A stretch of DNA of 64,000 nucleotides, taken from contig JAGFMI010000008.1 in the NCBI GenBank assembly GCA_021030905.1, positions 744,001-808,000 of the forward strand, given 5' to 3'. Below the pieces are notes generated by a model. It ran no database searches. It was given only the letters and a program-made list of their open reading frames with translations, and was not told the origin of the DNA. The DNA is from Pyrenula massariospora. Taxonomy: Eukaryota; Ascomycota; Eurotiomycetes; Pyrenulales; Pyrenulaceae. This document shows, in pieces, positions 57,169 through 64,000 of this stretch (its first letter is position 1; the number at the start of each line of letters is the position of its first letter). Both the position numbers and the translations under genes were made by a program.

Positions 57169-57609
57169 TTAGTCCCCACTCAACAAAGCCCTTATGTCCT
57201 CATCCTCGTCGACAAGAAAGTGTGCACGCTGCTCTGCAGACAGAGAAGAGCTAGCACTAGGTCTGCTCATACCAGGTTCAGCGTCCTCCCCTTGCTCTGG
57301 CAGTGCTGTTTGAGTGCCATCCCTCATTCTCCGGAGCGAGTAGAGACAATTTACGTACTGCCGCTCGTATCTGGCGATATTTTTCTGAATCTCTTGGATT
57401 TCGTTATCGAGGTCACTCTTTTCCTTGGACTTCATGGGGAGTTTGCCCTTCCAGCCAAGTTTGGACTGTTCCTCTTCCTTCTGCTTGAGGAGGGCTTCAG
57501 AGATTTTCTTGTCCGCTAGTGCTTGAGTACCTCGGTTCTGCAGGACCTGTTTGGCATTCTGCTTTTCCTCGTCGGTCTTTGGTCCAGCGACGCTCTGGTC
57601 TTGTGACAT
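57169..57609 (-). CDS. Small coiled-coil protein, uncharacterised
   Basis: A single-exon ORF of 146 codons from the ATG at 57609. It is hydrophilic and helical: a Lys/Glu/Gln-rich stretch (ALLKQKEEEQSKLGWKGKLP) followed by a likely coiled coil (LDNEIQEIQKNIARYERQYV) and a Ser-rich acidic end (AHFLVDEDEDIRALLSGD). There is no signal peptide, membrane span or enzyme motif. Codon use and the ordered heptad pattern support a real gene. I do not recognise the family; it could be a small subunit of a larger complex, but that is only an impression. Confidence 0.65.
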   Translation of the reverse strand: MSQDQSVAGPKTDEEKQNAKQVLQNRGTQALADKKISEALLKQKEEEQSKLGWKGKLPMKSKEKSDLDNEIQEIQKNIARYERQYVNCLYSLRRMRDGTQTALPEQGEDAEPGMSRPSASSSLSAEQRAHFLVDEDEDIRALLSGD

Positions 57610-58593
57610 TGTGAAGGACCGATCGGAGCTCGCTCAGAGAGAAGGCGAGGCTCTTTCGGGAAGGTAGCGTCTCGTTTAAGAAGCTTTTGTCTTATGTCAG
57701 AGTTCAGAACTTAGAAGCTTTTGATCGTAGATCAGGATCATAAATTGCTAAGAGGTTTTTGAAGCGGAAGAAAATAAAGGCCATTTCAAGCCTGCGAGGG
57801 AGCTATTTGTATACACGCAAGATGGTGGATGACTCCCAGAGCTATGAGCAACGCCCATTGCGTGAAGGGATTGATGCTCTCTACGAAGATTCTTCACGCC
57901 TAGAATTCCCAACTTGTGTTGTCCTATCTAGACATATTGTGAAGCTTTGGCGGGCTCAATTGAAGACCTACAAGATATGAGTCAGATAACCTGTGTCAAA
58001 GCACTCAGTAGCTACTACACACATATCAACATAAGTTAAAAGAGTCTTCACGGCGGGGGATTTGGTAATCTACAGACAAACGGAACGTATAAACTTGATA
58101 GAGCTACGACCTCTAGCATCTAATGGAAATCGAGACTGCCGAATGATGGGTTGTTGTGTCTGGGTGGCACGCCAGCTGCTTGGCCATTCCTTTCATTCGC
58201 AACGTTGGCGAAGGTTCCTGCAATGGCACTCGAGAATGATCCAGCTTTAGTGGCAAAATCATAGAAAACTGTGAATATATACGAAGCCCCACCCATTGAG
58301 TCCACATTACTTGAATTATCCTGGAAGCGTGATTGCAAGGATGACAATTCTCCGCACGCGCTTGAATGAACGCTTCCAAGCATTTAACAATCGGGTTGGG
58401 TATGACTCATAAACTAATTTCGCGGCGACCCAGGACGTTCGACGTGGGCTATGTGTACAGAAGGCTGGAAAAGAATGAACAAGCGCCGCATTCGAAGGAA
58501 GTAGGCGCTTGTAAGGGACGTTAAGCAAAGTATTTCCTATTTAGGGAATGGCCGACGTAAGTGTATCAGTGCCGCGCAGCTACAGGGACTTAG
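57610..58593. other. Intergenic region, 1 kb, with two weak short ORFs
   Basis: Two short ORFs are worth noting but not firm: plus 57822-57980 (ATG, 52 codons) and minus 58383-58120 (ATG, 87 codons, Gly/Ser/Ala-rich, MLGSVHSSACGEL). Neither has a motif. They may be relics connected with the truncated gene that follows. Confidence 0.3.
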
Positions 58594-60214
58594 GGAATTT
58601 GTGTAGCTTTTGGACAAGAAGATCTAAAGTCAAACCCAGATCGTCTATTGAAAAAGCCCATCCTGCCCCTCAGGTACTCCGACGACAGTGTACGGCTTGT
58701 TTCCTCAGCGGTTGAGTTTGCTATCATAGACCGCCGATCCTACGGAGAAGAATTTGAGGATAAGGTAAAGATGCTCCATTTTGACCATGCTGAAACCCAT
58801 CAGCTTCTCCCATTCCTCAGATGGGCAAAGCTTGAGACCACATATCTTTCGCGTCTCGTCAAGGAGATATCGGTCGTGGAGTCGGGTATCACATATCCGT
58901 TATCGGAATCGAATTGGGAGGTGAGGATCAAAGCTCACGCATTGGTCGGTATGACCGCTTTTCATGAAAAGTTCTACACACAAGCCACTGACCGTTGATC
59001 AGAGTTGCAGCACATTTGAATAGTCCTCGAACTCGAGGCGGAATCCAAGCATTTTATGACTTGCTCCGGAGCGCGGAGACCCTGAAGCCAGAAGGCATCT
59101 CGGCCGAACAAACCTTATCTCAGGATGGCAAACACTTCTCAGTGCAAGTTGGAACGAGCAAAGTTCATATAGGAGACGGCCCCGATAGACTGAAGATCTA
59201 TGTACCCCATGACACGATTTCGAAGAATGGCTGCTTCCACTCGGCACTTCCGAACCAGCTGGTCCAGTGGATGATGCGAGATCCAATTACGCACATCCAG
59301 GAGCCGTACGACTCTGGAGCCTCTAGAATCATCAAGAGTATCCTGACAGCCGTGAAGGACTCTCTAAACATGATTCTTGACTTGGAAGGGATAATAGAAA
59401 TTGACATTCCCCAGCTTGACGAGGAAAACGACGATGACGGCGGAGGAACGCTCGCTCCACAGGGTAGTCGAGCATCGTCAAGCTTGTCAGGAGAGAACGT
59501 CATGACTCCAAGCACTCCTCTCTCGAGACCTGAAGAGCTCACCATTCCAGAGCATAGCACAATTTCTCGGAGCTACCGCGATGAAAGCATCAGCAGAGCA
59601 GTCGGTAGAGAGCTCGCCTACACTCCCTCTCGAAGGACCCAATACGACTCACTAGTCCCATTCTCGCCACCGCCAGTTTCCGAAGCCAATCTTGCCAATC
59701 AAGAATACACCAAACTTCTAGATCATGCGATACAAGCAGCTACAAGCACCATCTTCCTAAGACGCGGAGATTCTAGCGCTACCGGTGGCTCTTTACGAGA
59801 CCTCAGCCGTCTCAACGAAGCGCTCGCATTCTCTGCACCGTCTCAGCTCGAGAGGGACAGGAAGATCGGCGCGGTCGGGGAGCTATTTGTAAGTGATATC
59901 TTCCTTCCTCGTGTCTATTCTATCATCTCCCCGCAGCAAATCTGACAGAATTTCTCTACCTAGGTCTTCCAACTACTCTCCTCGCACGATCAGAAAATAC
60001 ACCGCCGTTCTACATGAGCAACAGCCAGTACAATAAGATGAAGGAGTACTCGACCGAGAGCTCGATCTATGTTATCTTCCGCGTTTTCGATATGACCAAG
60101 GACTCGACTGGGGTGAGGATCTATGTCGATCCGGATAAGATGCGGGAGGAAGGGGAGCTAGTGTTTGAGGTGGATGCGTGGAGCGTAACTCCTGGGCGAA
60201 GTCTAGACGTGTAA
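58594..60214 (+). pseudogene. 3' remnant of a large NO VEIN-type (DUF3883) protein gene
   Basis: The C-terminal third of a fungal protein of the NO VEIN C-terminal family (usually over 1500 residues with an N-terminal Hsp90-like ATPase). Coding segments run about 58594-58948, 59005-59888 and 59964 onward, with two normal introns (GTATGA...CAGAG and GTAAGT...CCTAG). Recognisable parts are RSYGEEFEDKV, FLRWAKLETTYLSRLVKEIS, AAHLNSPRTRGGIQAFYDLL, the linker rich in Ser/Pro, and IGAVGELFVFQLLSSHD. After KIHRRST the frame breaks near 60005 and PPFYMSNSQYNKM appears in another frame; about 60 residues of the conserved nuclease-like domain appear to be missing there. No upstream exons or start are present, so the gene is 5'-truncated and broken. 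Family assignment is from memory of the C-terminal motifs. Confidence 0.7.
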
Positions 60215-60897
60215 AGGTATAATTTAGAGTACAAACGGATTTCGATATGAGCAAGCGAGATTTATCGAATTGCAATCCCCTCATGGCAATCCGGTTCGCC
60301 CGTTCTTGGAGCAGCGGCCTCCACCGTCATAGCTAAAATAGACCGAGGTCGATGAGACACTGTTAGAAGCAAGCGATATTCATAGAATTGCAATCCCCTC
60401 ACGGCAACCCGGCTCACCCGTTCTTAGAGCAGCGGCCTCCGCCGTCATAGCCACAGTAGACCGAGGTCGATGAGAAACTATTAAAAGCCAACAGGATTAT
60501 TTACTTAGCTAACTACAATTTTCTTCTAAAGAATTACTTATTAAGCCATGCCTATGTAGACAGCGCACTTCATTGTATCAAATACGGCCTGGCTAGTCGC
60601 CGCGTTCGATTCATTGAGCAGGTTGTCTCTGTGAACCCGCGCTCCGATCAATCCGCAGGGTATTTTGTCATGCAGTATCAAAGTCTGGCGGGTTTGGTGT
60701 CGAGATTTCAAGCTTTAAGTTCGCTGTGGAATTAGATAGAGGAGTTGAGACTGGATGTGACATAGGTACCACCTATGATAGATTGCGCCGCTAGTTATAG
60801 AATTATGCGGTTGAATATATTGTAGACCAAAAAGGTCGTCGTTAGACTTGTAATGATTTATTTTATGATTTGTTTTGCCTTCAAGAATCGGCAATTT
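60215..60897. other. Intergenic region with a tandem duplication
   Basis: It holds the 118-bp direct duplication listed separately and otherwise no gene. AT-rich sequence precedes the tRNA gene. Confidence 0.4.
60251..60486. repeat. Two-copy 118-bp tandem direct repeat, transition-rich divergence
   Basis: Copies at 60251-60368 and 60369-60486 align without gaps. I count about 15 differences, of which about 11 are C/T or G/A changes. Shared blocks include GAATTGCAATCCCCTCA, GAGCAGCGGCCTCC and TAGACCGAGGTCGATGAGA. Such a pattern fits mutation of duplicated DNA by RIP, though the copies are shorter than the usual RIP length threshold. Confidence 0.8.
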
Positions 60898-61046
60898 GAC
60901 ACTATGGCCGAGTGGTTAAGGTATGGCAAATATTTTACCGATCGTCGGAGTTCTCTAACGCTTTTCCAGGCGACAGACTCGAAGGTTCCGAACTTTGTAG
61001 CCATCTGTTGGGTTCGCCCGCACAGGTTCAAATCCTGTTGGTGTCG
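60898..61046 (+). tRNA. tRNA-Ser(CGA) with canonical intron and an extra D-stem insert
   Basis: Removing two inserts leaves a complete class II serine tRNA. The acceptor stem GACACTA (60898-60904) pairs with TGGTGTC (61039-61045), with discriminator G61046. The anticodon stem-loop is ACAGA-CTCGAAA-TCTGT, anticodon CGA. A long variable arm (GGGTTCGCCC) and T-arm ACAGG-TTCAAAT-CCTGT (the B box) follow; the A box TGGCCGAGTGG is intact. The first insert is the usual anticodon-loop intron, 60984-61002 (19 nt, between positions 37 and 38), as in yeast tRNA-Ser(CGA). The second, 60921-60969 (49 nt), splits the 3' strand of the D stem after AAG: it begins GTATGG, has CTCTAAC with the branch A at 60958, and ends TTTTCCAG, which are the marks of a spliceosomal intron. 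If it is not removed the D arm cannot form. Confidence 0.88.
60921..60969 (+). other. mRNA-type intron-like insert inside tRNA-Ser(CGA)
   Basis: 49 nt with donor GTATGG, branch CTAAC 11 nt before the acceptor, pyrimidine-rich end and CAG. It sits at an AAG|G protosplice site. Exact removal restores the D stem GCC/GGC. Confidence 0.8.
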
Positions 61047-61053
61047 TTTATTG

Positions 61054-61057
61054 TTTT
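61054..61057 (+). terminator. Pol III terminator
   Basis: A T4 run 8 nt after the tRNA 3' end, the usual RNA polymerase III stop signal. Confidence 0.5.
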
Positions 61058-61289
61058 GCTTCCCTTTTAACTTGTAGCCATGTTAAATGAGTCGTAGTCA
61101 TAGAGGAGTGGGCTTTTTTGGAGTGGTTTTGTTTTGCGCGTGATTGCGGAAACGGAGGACTTGGGAGATCGCAGGTGAGGGGAACATATGCGGCGAGGCA
61201 AGGCTGGATCTCGGTCGTCTAGGTAATATGCGAATCGACGAGACTTTCTATCGTTACTAGAAAGATGTGGTAGATTCTTTGGCTCGGTA

Positions 61290-61562
61290 TCCCTTACTAG
61301 TCGGTAAAGGGCCAAGTTTCTGTAGTTCTATTTTCAACTATCTAATTATCCACCATTAATACTCTATGTTGTTTATTTTAATATTTATTTAGATCGCAAA
61401 GAGCTGTACTATATATAATATAATATTTTCTATATTAATTTTACTTGTAATGTTATAAATTGCTTAAAATATTACTTAAATTCTCCTCCGAGGGGGAATG
61501 TGTAGATTTGATGGGGATGCGGAGAACTACAAAAACTTGGCCCTTTACCGACTAGTAAGGGA
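61290..61562. mobile_element. MITE with 39-bp terminal inverted repeats and TA target site
   Basis: A 273-bp non-coding element. The left end (61290-61328) starts TCCCTTACTAGTCGGTAAAG; the right end (61524-61562) is its reverse complement with one mismatch in 39. TA flanks both sides (61288-61289 and 61563-61564), the target duplication of Tc1/mariner-type elements. The interior is about 195 bp of AT-rich sequence with no ORF, so it must have been moved by a transposase from elsewhere. The near-identical ends suggest a fairly recent insertion. It lies 240 bp from the tRNA gene. Confidence 0.85.
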
Positions 61563-62175
61563 TAGCTGCGAAAGAGAGTGTGCAACGCCCCCCTTGTACG
61601 GAGAGCGAACGCCGGACCATGTTAACGCTGTTTGAATTCACATCGGAAAGTAAGGTACGACTTATGATTACAAGTTTTCGCTGCTCGAAAGACGGCTCAG
61701 CAGCACACTGCTCTTGTCCTAATCTACCACGCGAAAGCTAGAGGAGAAGCCACATAAAGAGCATCCAGCTACATCACACATCTTGCATTACGCTACGGCA
61801 CGCGGAGCTCAATTTTCCAGAATCGAAATATGAATTGATCTATAAAGCAACACTCAAATCAAAATGCATTTCAAAGCTCCATGGCCCCATGTCCGCCGGC
61901 GAAGCATGCTCCCTCAAATGCAAGCAAAGTCCTCCCAAAGTAAAATCCGAAGCGAATTCAAAGACGCAAAAGACCGCTTCTTCCCATTATTTGTCTTCAT
62001 CGGCCCGGCTCAGCGTTGCGGTCGTAGGAGATGGTCGTTCAGCAATCTCTGCGTCGTAAAGTGTAAAAAATGTAATAGCAAGAACTGATTTCGTTATGTT
62101 AGCGCATCCGATCATGACTCGTAGAGATATGAGGCGTGAGTCGTACCTCCAATCCTCGGCCCCAGGCCGGAAGGA
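61563..62175. other. Intergenic region, 0.6 kb
   Basis: The right flank of the MITE and 3' flank of the small CaaX-peptide gene. Overlapping plus-strand ORFs at 61835-62088 lack motifs. No gene called. Confidence 0.35.
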
Positions 62176-62304
62176 TTACATGACGATGCAGCCGTATCCT
62201 GGTCTGACGCCCATGGGACGCGGGAAGACGGGGTTGACCCTTGTGACGTCCGTCTGAACAATCGCGGTTGATGGGGCTTGGGGTGAGGATGTTGAAGGCT
62301 CCAT
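62176..62304 (-). CDS. Candidate a-factor-type lipopeptide pheromone precursor (CaaX peptide)
   Basis: A 42-codon ORF, ATG at 62304-62302, TAA at 62178-62176. The peptide starts MEPSTSSPQAP and ends RPGYGCIVM. Cys-Ile-Val-Met is a farnesylation (CaaX with Met) box, and a G-Y-x-C or G-Y-C core just before the box is typical of fungal a-factor-like pheromones, which are made as short precursors, farnesylated, trimmed, carboxymethylated and exported by an ABC transporter. The single Cys is in the box. The context AACGCCATGGAG is a strong start; upstream is a CA-rich leader without ATG, and a TATA-like CCATAAAAG lies about 160 bp upstream, all consistent with a well-expressed short gene. Function is inferred from the C-terminus and size only; another small prenylated peptide or chance is possible. 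Confidence 0.62.
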   Translation of the reverse strand: MEPSTSSPQAPSTAIVQTDVTRVNPVFPRPMGVRPGYGCIVM

Positions 62305-63428
62305 GGCGTTTGTGTTGAAAGTGGGGATGGAAGTTGTAGTTATGTTTGCGGTGGTGATTGTGATTGATTGGAATTGTAGGTATCTTGTAACGAAGTTGGA
62401 TTCAAAAGAAGGTACGTAGATCGTTGGAGGATGGGAAGGAGACAGGCTTGGAAGGACGGGACTTTTATGGCAGTCGGAAAAGAGCTTTGTGGCGGTGTAA
62501 GGATATAATTAGACTAGACGGTCTCTGAAAGACTTGCTCGCGTCTGTGGATGCTTGGAAGAGTGGCAGTGGCTGGCACTGAGTAGGCGTATTGGATTTGA
62601 TTCGTTGGTTTGATGAGATGAAGTGGCTTGAGTTCAAAGGTCGAGGCGAGGGGATAAAGACGATGAAGGAATTCATGGTTGGTGCCTGGAAGGTTGGAGG
62701 GCCTAGCTCAATGCTGTAGAGAACAATACTAAGCTTGATATTGTCGCCGGAGGCTTAATATTGTTGTCACGGACAAAGACGAAAAATAGTTCGAAGATTA
62801 GTTTACCCACCCTCTGGTCATAGCTGCTAATCTGAGTCATCGATAGTCTAGAAGCGCTGTAAGTAGTAATAGAGATCGCCACATAGAAGTCTGAGGTCAA
62901 TCTGAGTTGAAGGTGGTGGGGAGAACATCGTCTCGATCACGAAGCGTTGCAGAAACGCTCGAATGTCAAGCATCCAAATCGACCGTCACATTTAGCAAGA
63001 TTACTCATTAGAACGATGTCGTATATTAGCACAGTATTCCCATCCAAGTCAGGCGCGATCCAATCTACATTAGAGTCACAGTCAGAACGGTTGAACTTTC
63101 AAAAGAAATCTTGTCACAATGCTCTGGAATAGTTCGCGAGTGCCACTCCCAAGATGTGGGGATATCGCGATTGGAATGCTGACGGAAAAAGGCTCCAGAA
63201 CTGAAGGATTTGGATACGGATGAATAGCAAACGCTGGTCGTATTCTCCATCCCACATCATTGTAGGCATTCGTGCTCTGCGATTTGATGGTAAGTAGGAA
63301 GCTAAGCCAGATTAGGAAAGATCTAAACAATATCAACAATTGAATGGGCTTTGTATTGTTCGGCAGGAGGTGGACTTCCGCGAAGCTAGGTTGGGATAAA
63401 AACGCAGGAGAAGAATATTTGAAATATT
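62305..63428. other. Intergenic region, 1.1 kb
   Basis: Promoter side of the CaaX-peptide gene followed by the 3' flank of cyanase, both leftward. The ORF that continues through 63082-63531 on the minus strand is a shadow of the cyanase end. No other feature seen. Confidence 0.4.
62463..62468 (-). promoter_or_regulatory. TATA-like box upstream of the CaaX-peptide ORF
   Basis: On the minus strand the sequence reads CCATAAAAGTCC, about 160 bp before the ATG at 62304 and upstream of a CA-rich leader. Suggestive only. Confidence 0.35.
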
Positions 63429-64000
63429 CTAGAAGCGAGTAAAAGGCAACCTTGAAGTTGTTAGCACTTTGCGCGAAAACCTTGGAATTGCAAGTGCGAA
63501 CCATTTTCCTCTCATGGTAATGTTGACCCAATTATTCCCGTCTTTGTCAGTCTCCTTTTCCACGTGCGTCGAAAAAGCGATCGCACTCATGATCCCGTCT
63601 CCGAATTTCTCGTTTATAACAGCCTTGTATGCATATCCATAATTCTGCACAATTTCGTACAGGCGATAAACCAACGGCTCTCTGGGCGGCATGTCAACAG
63701 TTCGACCTCGGTCGGGAAACCCGCTCAATTGTTCGTTTAGGAGGGCATGATCAATTTCTAGGACTTTGGATAGCTTCTCAATGTCCTCTGGTGACGCCTT
63801 TGCTTGGCCATAGAACAGGGCAGCTGTAGCGACTTCATCACGACCGATCTCCTTGGCGATCTGCTCGAAGGACAAGCTCTTCTTAGCCTTGGCAGTAAAG
63901 AGTGTCGGAGCTGATTTAGGAAGGTTAGAATGTTGTGTCACCTGGAATTGTTATTTATGCTCTAGGAAGTGGAGGCGACAGCGAGAAGCTTACATCAAGG
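63429..64000 (-). CDS. CYN1: Cyanate hydratase (cyanase, EC 4.2.1.104), 5' end off window
   Basis: Exons in the window are 64000-63994 (last bases of exon 1), 63941-63502 and 63450-63429; the ATG lies beyond the window edge, because the main exon lacks one and is preceded by an intron with GTAAGC and TTCCAG. Cyanase turns cyanate and bicarbonate into ammonia and carbon dioxide via carbamate, in the cytosol. The N-terminal helical domain ([20 protein letters not shown]) and the catalytic domain are complete: [18 protein letters not shown] carries the active-site Arg and Glu, and GIMSAIAFS the active-site Ser. The C-terminus WLPFTRF is formed across the last intron (TG|GTTCGC...GCTAAC...CTTCAAG|G). 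That 51-nt intron has no stop and is divisible by three. Confidence 0.93.

Noticed and set aside
63082-63531. Minus-strand 149-codon ORF at the end of the window
   Set aside because: It overlaps the cyanase 3' end in another frame and has no motif.

Overview
This window is nuclear DNA of a filamentous ascomycete (Pezizomycotina). The evidence is short introns of about 45-130 nt with GT(A/G)NG donors, CTAAC/CTGAC branch points and CAG/TAG acceptors, plus fungus-specific families (HET, NACHT/STAND, Pth11-type rhodopsin-like receptor, SNG1/DUF3533, GT71, Ybp). The class cannot be fixed from sequence alone; Leotiomycetes is a guess. Roughly twenty intact protein genes, two decayed genes, one tRNA gene, one MITE and several inverted or direct repeats can be supported.

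Layout. 1-4.7 kb: 5' part of tubulin cofactor D (minus), divergent from an uncharacterised nuclear-looking protein. 5.2-8.6 kb: a six-exon secreted GH35 beta-galactosidase (minus). 9.7-13.9 kb: a sulfotransferase-fold protein and a GT71 mannosyltransferase (plus). 15.4-17.5 kb: a Ybp/glomulin-type protein (minus). 20.6-25.6 kb: a seven-TM receptor-like protein, a secreted HExxH protease candidate and an orphan protein, separated by long gene-poor DNA. 26.4-27.7 kb: deoxyhypusine synthase with a GC-AG intron. 28.9-36.9 kb: a HET pseudogene, a GNAT acetyltransferase and a large intact NACHT protein. 38.7-46.9 kb is a dense housekeeping block: ALG3, SNG1-like, an EF-hand mitochondrial carrier and cyclin C. 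47.6-54.7 kb: an orphan protein, a RNase D-like exonuclease lacking one catalytic acid, and a dynamin-like GTPase. 54.7-64 kb is gene-poor and repeat-rich: an AT island, a coiled-coil protein, a NO VEIN-type pseudogene, a diverged 118-bp tandem duplication, tRNA-Ser(CGA), a 273-bp MITE, a tiny CaaX-peptide gene and cyanase (5' end off the window).

The genes do not form one pathway. Two themes stand out. Allorecognition/immunity-type genes (HET, NACHT, dynamin-like, NO VEIN) are partly decayed, with changes that fit C-to-T mutation of the RIP kind. Protein glycosylation genes (ALG3, GT71) sit among ordinary housekeeping genes.

The two most interesting observations are small and easy for gene finders to miss. 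(1) The tRNA-Ser(CGA) gene has the usual 19-nt anticodon-loop intron and also a 49-nt insert in the D stem that has all the marks of a spliceosomal intron (GTATG, CTAAC, CAG, AG|G site). (2) A 42-codon minus-strand ORF ends in Cys-Ile-Val-Met, a farnesylation box, and looks like an a-factor-type lipopeptide mating pheromone precursor. No retrovirus-like or other capsid-bearing element was recognised.
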